In this document: positions 28,431-38,247 of the stretch, piece after piece
How the letters are laid out: each line of letters opens with the position of its first letter
How positions within the stretch are numbered: position 1 is the stretch's first letter
NCBI GenBank assembly: GCA_009781915.1
Contig: WQUW01000008.1
Location: 1-40,367, forward strand
DNA from: Treponema sp.
GTDB taxonomy: Bacteria > Spirochaetota > Spirochaetia > Treponematales > Breznakiellaceae
Length of the DNA stretch: 40,367 nucleotides
Direction of reading: 5' to 3'
The notes under the pieces: generated by a model
Seen by the model: only the letters and a program-made list of their open reading frames with translations
Told to the model about the DNA's origin: nothing
Databases searched by the model: none
Position numbers and translations under genes: made by a program

Positions 28431-29837
28431 TTATTGACTGGTTTGCGGTTTTTCCACAACGCCCTTGGGCCCTAAATCACCACTGCGATCATAATATGAG
28501 GTGTGGAGCATCCGCTCAGCCAGCGGGCTTAAAGGCTTTTCATAATATTGCCTGTACACTTCGGTGATGTCGGGGTTGTCGTGGCTTAGGCGCAACGCCA
28601 TTCCGTTGTCCTTTGCGTAAAGGGCGCTGATGCGGGCGCTGCGTATCTCGTCAGTCATTGGCACGTGGGTTTTCGGCTGTCCGCCGCCGCCGATACATCC
28701 GCCCCGGCAGGTCATAACCTCAACAAAATCGTAGGCGCACTTGCCGGCGGCTTGATCTTCAAGCACTTGCTTTGCATTGTCTATACCGTGGACAACCGCC
28801 ACCCGCACCGGCGTTCCGGCAATGGTAACAGAGGCGCTGCGGATGCCATCCATGCCCCGGACAGGCATCAGGTTCATAAAATCGCCTGGGGGAGTTTTTC
28901 CGGTTAAAAAATGATACGCTGTTCTCGCGGCGGCTTCCATAACGCCCCCGGTGTTGCCGAAGATAACACCAGCGCCCGATGCCGCGCCCATAAGCCTGTC
29001 GTATCCGCTTTCGGCTAAAGCGTTAAAATCAACCCCTTCTTCTTTGAGCCATTTCGCAAGCTCCCTTGTGGTAATGACATAATCCATATCCCGCATACCG
29101 GGAATATTAAGTTCCCTTGACGCAGCGTTCATTTCCTTTCTGCGTATTTCAAACTTCTTTGCGGTGCATGGCGTAACCGCCACATTTACGATTTTTTCGG
29201 GGGCAATGCCGTTTTGCTTGGCGAAATATGTTTTGATGGTGGGCCCCTGCATTCCAATCGGGCTTTTTGCGGTGGAAATGTGGGGCAGCATTTGGGGAAA
29301 AAAGGTCTCGGTAAATTTTACCCACGCCGGGCAACAGCTTGTAAACTGGGGTAACGGCTTTGTTTTGTTGGCAATCCGGTCAACCAGTTCGGACGCTTCT
29401 TCCATGATTGTCAGATCGGCGGAAAAATTGGTATCCAGCACGTAATTCGCACCCAGCGCCCGCAGGGATGCTACCATTTTACCTTCAACAAACGCGCCCG
29501 CCGCAAGCCCAAACTCCTCGCCCAAGCCAACCCTTACGGAAGGAGACGTACTAAAAATCACGATTTTGTCCGGGTCGGCAATGGCTTTTTTCACCTGAGT
29601 ATACTCGTATTGCTCGGTGATTGAATGTGCGGGACACACATTGGCGCATTGTCCGCAATGGATGCAAATGGGGTTATCCCCGGCGCTTTCCAGATCATAC
29701 ATCCTTCCAACTGCGCTATCAGTCTCACAGACACGGCGGCACGCACCGCACTTGATACAAAGTTCCTCGATGCGCTTTATCGCGGGGTTACCTTCTTCAA
29801 TTGGGATACGAACATCGGTAAATTTGTGCTTGCTCAT
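28431..29837 (-). CDS. [FeFe]-hydrogenase, 2[4Fe-4S] ferredoxin-type N-terminus plus H-cluster domain
   Basis: CIKCGACRRVCE / CIHCGQCANVCP; H-cluster motifs FTSCCPAW, TPCTAKKFE, MTCRGGCIGGGGQP. Confidence 0.93.
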   Translation of the reverse strand: MSKHKFTDVRIPIEEGNPAIKRIEELCIKCGACRRVCETDSAVGRMYDLESAGDNPICIHCGQCANVCPAHSITEQYEYTQVKKAIADPDKIVIFSTSPSVRVGLGEEFGLAAGAFVEGKMVASLRALGANYVLDTNFSADLTIMEEASELVDRIANKTKPLPQFTSCCPAWVKFTETFFPQMLPHISTAKSPIGMQGPTIKTYFAKQNGIAPEKIVNVAVTPCTAKKFEIRRKEMNAASRELNIPGMRDMDYVITTRELAKWLKEEGVDFNALAESGYDRLMGAASGAGVIFGNTGGVMEAAARTAYHFLTGKTPPGDFMNLMPVRGMDGIRSASVTIAGTPVRVAVVHGIDNAKQVLEDQAAGKCAYDFVEVMTCRGGCIGGGGQPKTHVPMTDEIRSARISALYAKDNGMALRLSHDNPDITEVYRQYYEKPLSPLAERMLHTSYYDRSGDLGPKGVVEKPQTSQ

Positions 29838-30015
29838 AAAAATCTCCTTGTTAGGAAGGATAGCCCTTATCAGTAATGATTGTCAATAGGGGCTCGGTTG
29901 TTTTTTTTAGAACCTGGATTATGTTGCGATTTTGTGTATTGAAAAAAAGCTTGCCAAATTCTCGGTTTGTGTGATACGATCCTAGTAGCGACAATACAGC
30001 AACAAGGGGGATGGG

Positions 30016-30718
30016 ATGGTAAAAAGAGGCGGTTTCAGAATTGACGGTGTTGGAAGGGGGCATTTACGGAATGTTATTGGAACGCTGAATAGGGACAAAC
30101 TATTCAGAATGAACGATCCGGGCTTTATGAGTATCCCTGAGATATTGAGTGAAGCGGGAAACCAGAAGAACGTGGTGGAACTTAGAAGCGCCAGCTTGCA
30201 AGCTAACAGGGGCACGGAACCTGTCATATACTCCACGGGACAGTCCCATGACGAGTTCTTGCGGACGGGCAAGTTCTTTTATGCTTTTGGGCGCTTCTTA
30301 CCTTCAGCGCAATGGGGGCGGTTTGACTGGGGAAAAGGACGGCGAGCCGCCCACGCACGAATTGTCCGATACGGGGCAGGAAATGCACGAGGACTTTACG
30401 GCGCTCCGGAGCCAGGGGGAAGATATATGGGCGGACGAGTCAGACCCTGTGGAAGCTGTTACCATTACGGCGTGCGGAAAAATCGGGTACTTGGAAAAAA
30501 GCAGACAAGTAAAGTTTGTTCACAAGCTGGCTGATAAGATTGAAGAATGGATGGAGGAACGGAAATTTGTTCTGGATGAGCGGGACTATTTGCGGCAGAT
30601 TTTAAAATACAAAAAAAGAATTACGAGCTTTGAGCCATTGTATCCCATACGAACAAAGGCAGACCGGTGGATGGAAGAAGAACTTAGAAACGAATTGCGA
30701 AGGAGGGCCGGGGTATGA
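30016..30718 (+). pseudogene. Uncharacterised gene read as two overlapping ORFs (frame change about 30280-30340)
   Basis: Frame of 30016 looks protein-like to ...KFFYAFGRFLPSAQWG; frame of 30149 looks protein-like from ...GEKDGEPPTHELSDTGQEMHEDF to 30718. The remainder of each ORF looks like off-frame noise. Confidence 0.5.
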
Positions 30719-32145
30719 CAGAGCATATGACGAGGGCAAGCGCTCGAAATCTTATACTTGATACAATCCGTGAATATAACGATGCGGTGATGGTTCCGTT
30801 ACGCAAAAACAAGAACCGCTTACACAGGGAAGTCCATGCCAATGCGATAAGCCTGCTGGAACACTCCGGCCCCGGATTTTCCGCCGCCGTGCAGAATTGG
30901 GGAAAGCTATCCGATGAAATAATGGGCTTGAATAATTTTCAGATGTCCCAACTGTTAAGCCTGTGCAGGGACATAAGCATACTGAACGACCTGCCGGTTC
31001 GTAACAGAATGCCCGAATCTATCCCCGAAGACAGCCCTGTAAGGTATGTAGCCCCTAATGAAACCGATTTTAACACCCAAAGGCTCACTGAACTAAATGA
31101 CCGGATTAAGAACGACTTAGAAAGCCTTAAAGCTGAGGCGGATAGAACATACCGCGTATTCGCAGGAATTGTAAACTTTATGTCGAGCACAGATATTACC
31201 GGTATATTTACCCAAGTCGAAAACGCAGGGCGTTTAGCTGCCGAATCATTCCAGTGGCTTGGATGGCTGCTGCATCTTTTTCCGAATGAAAATGATAGAA
31301 GAACGATATTTGAATATATCGAAGCGGTTCAAGGTTTCTTTAGGAGCGTGGATATGGCTTCTGCCAGAAGAGAAATTGAGAATAACATTTTCCTTAATCA
31401 CATAAACGCTCCCGCCGGAAGAGCGGCGAATGCCGCCGCTGGTATGTCAATGGTTGCTGGGCGCAGGAGAGAAACCATAACCGAAGATGACATCGAACTG
31501 CTGGAGGGAGCAGGGGATGAATGGGTCGAAGAGAGGCGGCAAAGTTTGAGTGCTTGGCTTGAAGCAAGAGGATGGAGCGCCAGCATTTGGCCGCCATGGT
31601 CGCCCCATCTTGAATGGAGCGGCGATACTTCTAATTTTAGAATTGATGGATTTCCCATAAGAATTACTTATAGCCATAGCGCATTAAACGGGGACAAGAT
31701 AACGCTGTTTTTTAATTGGGATCCGTTCGATGATGATTTCTCGGGCGGCGCAAACATGGGATTTACGTTTGATAGGGAAGAAGGAGTAACTGAACTGGGC
31801 TTAGGCTATAGAATTGACAAAACCACAAATAATGGTTTTTCTCTTACGCTTCATTCCAATTCAAGAATAGCGTTGAATAGTTTTGCTAACATGGAAGTAG
31901 ACGCTTCGGTAACGCTTGGCGGCAACCCGGGCTTTTCGGCGGGGATTGATATGGTTCTTGACGAAGGAAGTGTTAGTGGAGGAGGCCGTGCTAGTGCCTC
32001 TGCCGATGGTGCTCATAGTTTTGGCTTGTCTGCATTTGCAAGAATTACTGACCGTTTAAGTGTAAACGTTGATTTCAGAATGGGTGTGGATAGTGATAGA
32101 AATGAAACAACGAAGGCTAGGGTTTTATTTAACATCCGTTATTAA
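30715..32145 (+). CDS. Helical N-terminal region fused to beta-barrel-like C-terminal region ending in LFNIRY
   Basis: ATGA overlap with the upstream ORF; C-terminal half has alternating beta-strand-like pattern with terminal aromatic; no obvious signal peptide. Confidence 0.6.
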   Translation: MTEHMTRASARNLILDTIREYNDAVMVPLRKNKNRLHREVHANAISLLEHSGPGFSAAVQNWGKLSDEIMGLNNFQMSQLLSLCRDISILNDLPVRNRMPESIPEDSPVRYVAPNETDFNTQRLTELNDRIKNDLESLKAEADRTYRVFAGIVNFMSSTDITGIFTQVENAGRLAAESFQWLGWLLHLFPNENDRRTIFEYIEAVQGFFRSVDMASARREIENNIFLNHINAPAGRAANAAAGMSMVAGRRRETITEDDIELLEGAGDEWVEERRQSLSAWLEARGWSASIWPPWSPHLEWSGDTSNFRIDGFPIRITYSHSALNGDKITLFFNWDPFDDDFSGGANMGFTFDREEGVTELGLGYRIDKTTNNGFSLTLHSNSRIALNSFANMEVDASVTLGGNPGFSAGIDMVLDEGSVSGGGRASASADGAHSFGLSAFARITDRLSVNVDFRMGVDSDRNETTKARVLFNIRY

Positions 32146-32156
32146 AGGAGTAGGAA

Positions 32157-32984
32157 ATGAAAAAATATCTATGTTTAGTTTTTGTCTTAACGTTTGCTGT
32201 TAACACTGTATACTCTGAACCGCTTGTTCCGCAAGAGTATTTTGATATGACGGCAACATACTTTAATGAAGGCAGGTTTTATGAAGCACGTGCAGTTGTC
32301 GAAAGAGCGATACGTTTAGATCCAAAAGATAAGACATTGCATTTAGCGTTAGGACGTATACTCCTTGGTCTGGGTGATAGTTATCTTGCACTTAAGAGTA
32401 TTAACCGTGCGATTGAATTGGACAATATGTATGCTGAAGCGTATAATATACGAGCAAATGCGCATGAATTTTTAAATGATTTTGATGCAGCCCTTCACGA
32501 TATGAACAGGGCAATATATTTGGAGCCTGAAAACGCTAGATTCTATTCAAATAGGGGCGCATTTTTCGCAAGGATGAGACAATTAGAAAACGCATTAACA
32601 GACTTAAATAAATCAATAAGCCTGAATGATGAATCTTCAAGAGGGTTTTCTAATAGGGGGGCTGTGTTTATTCTTCTAGGAAGACATGAAGAAGCAATGG
32701 CTGATTTAGACACCGCAATACGGTTAGACAGCAATAATTATATAGCCCATTTTGACAGAGGCTATATAAATTTGCTGCATAGAAATAATCCCCGCGAAGC
32801 AATACTGGACTTTACAGAAACAATAAGAATTAACCCCAATCATAGCGATGCCTACTATAACCGTGCTTTCAGTTACCGCCAGCTTGTAAACTCGACAGAC
32901 AACTTGGCACGGGCTTTTTATTACCTACGAAGGGCGCAGGAAGATGAGGCAATGGCGGACAGGCTGGACAGTCAAGGGGAATAA
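32157..32984 (+). CDS. Secreted TPR-repeat protein (paralog 1)
   Basis: Signal peptide MKKYLCLVFVLTFAVNTVYS; repeated TPR units (YAEAYNIRANAHEFLNDFDAALHDMNRAIYLEPENA). Confidence 0.88.
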   Translation: MKKYLCLVFVLTFAVNTVYSEPLVPQEYFDMTATYFNEGRFYEARAVVERAIRLDPKDKTLHLALGRILLGLGDSYLALKSINRAIELDNMYAEAYNIRANAHEFLNDFDAALHDMNRAIYLEPENARFYSNRGAFFARMRQLENALTDLNKSISLNDESSRGFSNRGAVFILLGRHEEAMADLDTAIRLDSNNYIAHFDRGYINLLHRNNPREAILDFTETIRINPNHSDAYYNRAFSYRQLVNSTDNLARAFYYLRRAQEDEAMADRLDSQGE

Positions 32985-33002
32985 GCGTCGAAAGGACACG
33001 TA

Positions 33003-33057
33003 ATGATGAAGGGGTAGAAACAACGAAGGCCGGGGTTTTGTTTAACATTCGTTTTTA
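33003..33057 (+). pseudogene. 3' scar of a second copy of the barrel-like gene
   Basis: RNDEGVETTKAGVLFNIRF* encoded between TPR paralogs 1 and 2; cf. DRNETTKARVLFNIRY* at the end of 30715-32145. Confidence 0.75.
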
Positions 33058-33069
33058 GGGAGTTCAGAG

Positions 33070-33891
33070 ATGAGAAAATATTTTTATTTGTTCTTTTTAC
33101 TCATAATAACCAGTAACAATATATTCCCCGAAACAGCAGACGAGTATTTTCGTAGGGGCGAAGTATATTTCAATAAAGGCAGGTTTCATGAAGCGCGCTC
33201 GGTCGTTGAAGCAGGTATACGCCTAGACCCAGAGAATAAAATGCTGTATTTGGCATTGGGAAGTATATTTTTTCGCTTAGGCGATACTGATTTAGCGCTG
33301 GAAAATTATAACCGCGTTGTTGAACTAGACGACACTTTTGCCGAGGTATACGGAATGCGTGCTTTAGTTTACGAATCTTTGGGTAATTTTGACAAAGCTC
33401 TGGAAGGACGCAACATGGCAATACTTTTAGAGCCTGAAAACGACAGATTCTATAGGTTCAGAGGCGTACTTTTTGCACGATGGGGGCATTTTGAAAATGC
33501 ACTAAAGGATTTTAACAAAGCAATAAGCCTGAACAATGAAGCTTCAGTAAGTTTTTCCGGCAGGGGGAGTGTTTTTTTTTATTTAGAAAGATATGAAGAA
33601 GCGATGGCAGATTTTCATACTGCAATACAATTAGATAACAATAATTATGTAGCCTATTTTGGTAGGGGCTTTATAAATTTAATGCAAGGGAGATTTTATG
33701 AAGCAATACTGGACTTTACAGAAACAATAAGAATAAACCCCAATCATAGCAATGCATACTATAACCGTGCTTTCAGTTACCGGCAGCTTGTAAACTCGAC
33801 AGACAACTTGGCACGTGCTTTTTATTACCTACGAAGGGCGCAGGAAGATGAAATAATGGTAGATATTCTTGATAATAGGCTTAGGCAATGA
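33070..33891 (+). CDS. Secreted TPR-repeat protein (paralog 2)
   Basis: Signal peptide plus TPRs, strongly similar to paralog 1. Confidence 0.88.
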   Translation: MRKYFYLFFLLIITSNNIFPETADEYFRRGEVYFNKGRFHEARSVVEAGIRLDPENKMLYLALGSIFFRLGDTDLALENYNRVVELDDTFAEVYGMRALVYESLGNFDKALEGRNMAILLEPENDRFYRFRGVLFARWGHFENALKDFNKAISLNNEASVSFSGRGSVFFYLERYEEAMADFHTAIQLDNNNYVAYFGRGFINLMQGRFYEAILDFTETIRINPNHSNAYYNRAFSYRQLVNSTDNLARAFYYLRRAQEDEIMVDILDNRLRQ

Positions 33892-34847
33892 AAAAAAACA
33901 TTTGCCTGTTGTTTGCTTTTGCGGTAATTGCAGCTAATATATTCGCTGTAACAGTTGATGAATACATCTCTGCTGTAGAAGAATATTTTTACCAAAATAA
34001 GTTTGAAGAAGCCCTTGTTATCCTTGAAGAAGCCAAGCGGGTTTTTCCCGAAAATGCGATGTTGCATCAAATAACCGGGGATATGCATTACCGGTTAGGC
34101 AGAATTGCTTTGGCTCTGGAGTATTCTTTCCGCGCAACTGAATTAGACCCTTCCCTTGTTGACGCGCATAGTTTTCGTTTTCTTGTTTTTAGATCGTTAC
34201 ATAATTACGAGGAGGCGCTTAGGCATATAAATAGGGCATTACAGTTGGAACCTGAAAATGCAATCCTTTATCATACTAGAGGTCTGTTTTTTGACCAACT
34301 TGGTTGGTTTGACTTGGCGCTTGCTGATTTAAACAGGGCGATTGAGATCTCCCCCTCCTCTGTAAGTTTCCATGAAAGGGGTGCAATTTATGCCACATTG
34401 GGTAATATTGAACGTGCCCTAGCTGATTTTAACGAAGCAGTACGGCTTGACAGTGAGAGTATGCGTAGCCTTAATGCCAGGGGGACTGCATTATTTGTGT
34501 TGGGTAGGCACGATGAGTCGCTTGCCGACTTTGATACTGTGATACGCTTGGACAGCAATAATTTTAGCGGATATTTCAATAGGGGGGCGGCAAACCTTAA
34601 TCTTGACAGGCTAGATGAAGCCTTGCGGGATTTTACAAGGGCAATAGAGATAGACCCGTATGAAAGACAGAGCTTTCAATTCCGTTCTGTGGTGTATGAG
34701 TTCCTTGCAGAGCAAGCAAGCGATCCAGAACAAGCGCAGCGTTACCTGCAACTGGCGCAGGAAGACGAGGCAATGGCGGACAGACTGGAAACCGGCGGGG
34801 GCGATGATCCTACGCCCTTTGTACGTGTCGCACTTGAAGGAATGTGA
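33888..34847 (+). CDS. Secreted TPR-repeat protein (paralog 3)
   Basis: MKKNICLLFAFAVIAANIFAVTVDEY plus multiple TPRs; ATGA overlap with paralog 2. Confidence 0.87.
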   Translation: MKKNICLLFAFAVIAANIFAVTVDEYISAVEEYFYQNKFEEALVILEEAKRVFPENAMLHQITGDMHYRLGRIALALEYSFRATELDPSLVDAHSFRFLVFRSLHNYEEALRHINRALQLEPENAILYHTRGLFFDQLGWFDLALADLNRAIEISPSSVSFHERGAIYATLGNIERALADFNEAVRLDSESMRSLNARGTALFVLGRHDESLADFDTVIRLDSNNFSGYFNRGAANLNLDRLDEALRDFTRAIEIDPYERQSFQFRSVVYEFLAEQASDPEQAQRYLQLAQEDEAMADRLETGGGDDPTPFVRVALEGM

Positions 34848-34892
34848 GTTCCGCTGCAACTTAAATGACGGATTTAGATCGGAGGCAATACG

Positions 34893-34973
34893 ATGGGTAA
34901 GAGCAATTGCGCGGATAATGGAAAACTCAGGCTTTATAACTACGGCGACAAGATATGTGAGGGAGTTACCTAG
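34893..34973 (+). CDS. Candidate small ORF (26 aa) MGKSNCADNGKLRLYNYGDKICEGVT
   Basis: GGAGG at 34881 with 7-nt spacing to ATG 34893; otherwise unsupported. Confidence 0.2.
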   Translation: MGKSNCADNGKLRLYNYGDKICEGVT

Positions 34974-35190
34974 TGAATATGTACGGTAAACAACGTACCG
35001 CTCGGTAAATAGTCGCCCTGAGTTGGGGGGTTATCATCAACAAATATCAAAAAACAGCGTAAATTTGGGGTACTTTGGCCTGTTATTTTACAAAATTATA
35101 TATTGCTAAAAATGGCAAATTCGATGTACAATGAGTGCTTCAAGTACATAAACTGGCTAGCCTGACGGATTATTTACCAGTACTATAGAT

Positions 35191-35411
35191 TGTGGACAAT
35201 TTGTGGAAAACTTTGGTTTTTTTTGTTTCTTCTTCGCCCGGAAGGCAGGGGAACAAAAAAGCTGGTAAGCGGTTTTATCGTGCTTGTATCTAATTCTTTG
35301 TGGTATAAGGAGTTACAAATTACTACTATTCAAGTTTTAAGGTATACCGCGAAAATTATAATTTTTTTTCCTCTTGAAAATTAAAAAAAATTGTTAAAAG
35401 TTTGTGGATAA
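35191..35411. promoter_or_regulatory. DnaA-box-containing region upstream of dnaA
   Basis: TGTGGACAA (35191), TGTGGAAAA (35202), TGTGGTATA (35299), perfect TGTGGATAA (35403, reverse complement of TTATCCACA); AT-rich tract about 35350-35395. Confidence 0.65.
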
Positions 35412-35476
35412 CGTATTGATATCTTGGGGTTGGCCCAAAACGCCGGGTTTTGGAGCGCCTCTTTGTGGGGAAGGTT

Positions 35477-36928
35477 ATGGCTGATTTGGAGTACAGAACA
35501 TTTTGGGATAAGACCCTTTCCCTGCTCAAAAAGGAGCTGGGGGACGAGGAATATGGTATTTGGTTCAATAAAGTGGAGTATCTTCGGACAGAAGGGCAGG
35601 TACTGTACGCTTTAGTGCCGTCAACCTTCTTTCTGGAAATGTTCAAGTCCAAATATTTACCCCGAATTACCAGCAAACTTGGGGAGTTGGCGGGAGAAGG
35701 CCTGACCATTACTCTGGAAGTCCCAAAGAAAGGGGAAAAAAGCCGGGGAGCGCCCCCCCATCCGCCCCATGTTGAAGGAAATCCGGCCCCTTCCGGGCAA
35801 AAAAACCCTTCTTCCAATGATTCAGGTTCCGCCCAAACCTCCGCCGCCAAAGAGGGCAAAAAAAACAACTCTCAGCTTCAGGAAGAATACACGTTTGACA
35901 CCTATGTGGTAGGGGAAGTAAACAATTACGCCTATAACGCAGCATTGGCGGTGGCCCGGAATCCCGGAATTTCCAAAATTTACAACCCATTGCTTATTTA
36001 TGGCGGAACCGGGTTTGGAAAAACCCACCTTATGCAGGCCATAGGCCACTATATTCACCAAAATAGCGATCTTAAAATCCTTTACATCACTGGCGAAGGG
36101 TTTATGCGGGAATTCGTGGAAACAGTGGCCCTTAGCCAGAAAAACAAGGACGCCTTTGCTAAGAAATATCGCAACGTTGACGCCCTTTTGATTGACGATA
36201 TTCATACCATTGAGCGGGGTGTGGGAACCCAAGATGAACTTTTTTATACTTTCGAGGCCCTTTATAACAAGAAAAAACAGATGATTTTTACCTGCGACAG
36301 ACCCATTTCGGAGCTAAAGGGCATGGCCCCTAGGCTTCAGTCCCGTTTTCACTGGGGGTTAAGCGTAGAACTCCAGTTGCCACGGTACGAAGAACTTATA
36401 GCCATATTAAGAAAAAAAATGACGCTTAAAAAAATGGAACTGAAAAAGGACATTTTCATTTCCGATGAAATAATAGAGATGATAATAAAAAACATATCCT
36501 CCAACGTGCGGGACATGGAAGGGGCCTTAAACAAACTGATGGGTTACGCCGACTTGGTAAATAAGCCCGTTACCGTAGAGATTGCCCAAAGGGAACTTAA
36601 GGACATATTTGCCGATCCCAAGCAGGGAAATATGTCTATGGACCTAATTCAACGGGTAGTAGCGGAGGAATACCACCTTACTCCAAACGATTTAAAGGGC
36701 AAGAAAAGGACAGCTAGCATTGTGCGTCCCAGACAAATATCCATGTATTTGTGCCGGGAACTTACCGAATACTCGTTAACGGAAATAGGTCAGGTTTTTG
36801 GGGACAGGGATCACACAACCGTTCTTCATTCCTGTAACCGTGTAGAGGAAGAAAGCCGTTCCGACACAAACCTTTATTCGTCTTTGGAACGGCTTAAAAG
36901 AATGATTAAAGAGCATAATGTCAAATAA
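35477..36928 (+). CDS. dnaA: Chromosomal replication initiator protein DnaA
   Basis: NPLLIYGGTGFGKTHLMQAIGHYI (Walker A), LLIDDIHTIE (Walker B), GDRDHTTVLHSCNRVEE (DnaA-box-binding signature). Start ATG at 35477. Confidence 0.97.
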   Translation: MADLEYRTFWDKTLSLLKKELGDEEYGIWFNKVEYLRTEGQVLYALVPSTFFLEMFKSKYLPRITSKLGELAGEGLTITLEVPKKGEKSRGAPPHPPHVEGNPAPSGQKNPSSNDSGSAQTSAAKEGKKNNSQLQEEYTFDTYVVGEVNNYAYNAALAVARNPGISKIYNPLLIYGGTGFGKTHLMQAIGHYIHQNSDLKILYITGEGFMREFVETVALSQKNKDAFAKKYRNVDALLIDDIHTIERGVGTQDELFYTFEALYNKKKQMIFTCDRPISELKGMAPRLQSRFHWGLSVELQLPRYEELIAILRKKMTLKKMELKKDIFISDEIIEMIIKNISSNVRDMEGALNKLMGYADLVNKPVTVEIAQRELKDIFADPKQGNMSMDLIQRVVAEEYHLTPNDLKGKKRTASIVRPRQISMYLCRELTEYSLTEIGQVFGDRDHTTVLHSCNRVEEESRSDTNLYSSLERLKRMIKEHNVK

Positions 36929-37062
36929 CTGTTATTAACAGGTGTAAAAAAGAGGCGGAACATATGTAGAATGTGGAAAGTGTTGATAATTTTGAAAAAA
37001 CGTGCCTTTTTTCCAGAGCTTGCAATTTACGTAACTATATGCAGTATATATAATTAGGCGCG

Positions 37063-37130
37063 TTTTCCACAAAAAAGCGTACCTACTACTACTATTATTA
37101 AATTTATATATAGTATATAATAAGACAGGA
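37063..37130 (+). promoter_or_regulatory. Candidate oriC unwinding element: DnaA box + DnaA-trio-like repeats + AT-rich tract
   Basis: TTTTCCACA (37063) ... CTACTACTACTATTATTA (37083-37100) then AATTTATATATAGTATATAATAAG. Confidence 0.65.
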
Positions 37131-37136
37131 GAAACT

Positions 37137-38237
37137 ATGAAGTTTACATGCGAAAGAAGCGTATTGCTCAAAGAAATAACCATAGCGAACGAGATAATAT
37201 CCTCGAAAAACGTAATTTCCATACTTTCCAATATTTATTTGGAAGCAAGCGACAATATCCTTACTATCAGGGCCACTGATATGAAGGTGAATTTTGAGAC
37301 AAAAGTTCCGGTAGATGTCATTGAGCCGGGGAGCGTAACCGTTTACGCCGACAAATTCAACGGAATACTCAATTCCATTCCTGATGGGGAGATAGAATTT
37401 GACCAGCAGGATTCAAGAATAAACATCAAAACGGCAGTAAAAAAGGCGAAATTTCAGCTTAAAAGCATTTCTTCCGAGAAATTTCCTGAATTTATAGCGG
37501 CAGGTACGGATTTTTTCGAGATGCCCATAAGGGAACTTAAAGACATGATAAGAGAGACCATTTTTGCCGTTTCTAATGACGAAACCCGGTACTTTATGAA
37601 TGGGGTTTTCTTTGAAAAGGCTGAAAATAAGTTTGTTATGGTCGCTACTGACGGCAGAAGGCTTGCTTTTATCAATAAATCGACGGAATCAAAGGTGTCG
37701 GATTTTTCGGGCATAATAATTCCCTCCAAAATACTCAATATTGTGATGAAACGCGCTGGCGACGAAGGAATGGCGGAAATTTGTGTAAGCGACAAAAACA
37801 TATTTATCAATTTTGGTTCTTACAAGCTTTCTTCGGTGCTTATTGAAGGGCAATTCCCGAATTATCGCCGGGTTATACCTGAAAATCAGGTAAACAGTTT
37901 TACTGTTAACCGTGTGGAAATGCTGGATGCCCTTAAACGTGTGTCGTTATTGGTGGAAGAAAAGTCGCACAGGGTTTATTTGGGGCTTTCATCCGGGGCG
38001 ATATCGGTGTATTGCGAGGAAAATGATATAGGAAACGCTAGGGAAGAAATTTCCTGCACATACGAAGGGGAAGAACATACCATAGCTCTTAATTACCGCT
38101 ATATCGAAGAGCCTTTTAAGGTAATGTCCACGGACGATATAAGTGTCCTTTTTACCGATCCGAACAAGACTATTACCATAATGCCGGTTCCGGAAAAGGA
38201 CTTTTTTCATATAGTCATGCCCATGCAGCAAGACTAG
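37137..38237 (+). CDS. dnaN: DNA polymerase III beta subunit (sliding clamp)
   Basis: MKFTCERSVLLKEITIANEIISSKNVISILSNIYLEA... ends IVMPMQQD; position after dnaA. Confidence 0.96.
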   Translation: MKFTCERSVLLKEITIANEIISSKNVISILSNIYLEASDNILTIRATDMKVNFETKVPVDVIEPGSVTVYADKFNGILNSIPDGEIEFDQQDSRINIKTAVKKAKFQLKSISSEKFPEFIAAGTDFFEMPIRELKDMIRETIFAVSNDETRYFMNGVFFEKAENKFVMVATDGRRLAFINKSTESKVSDFSGIIIPSKILNIVMKRAGDEGMAEICVSDKNIFINFGSYKLSSVLIEGQFPNYRRVIPENQVNSFTVNRVEMLDALKRVSLLVEEKSHRVYLGLSSGAISVYCEENDIGNAREEISCTYEGEEHTIALNYRYIEEPFKVMSTDDISVLFTDPNKTITIMPVPEKDFFHIVMPMQQD

Positions 38238-38247
38238 CATTTTTGTT

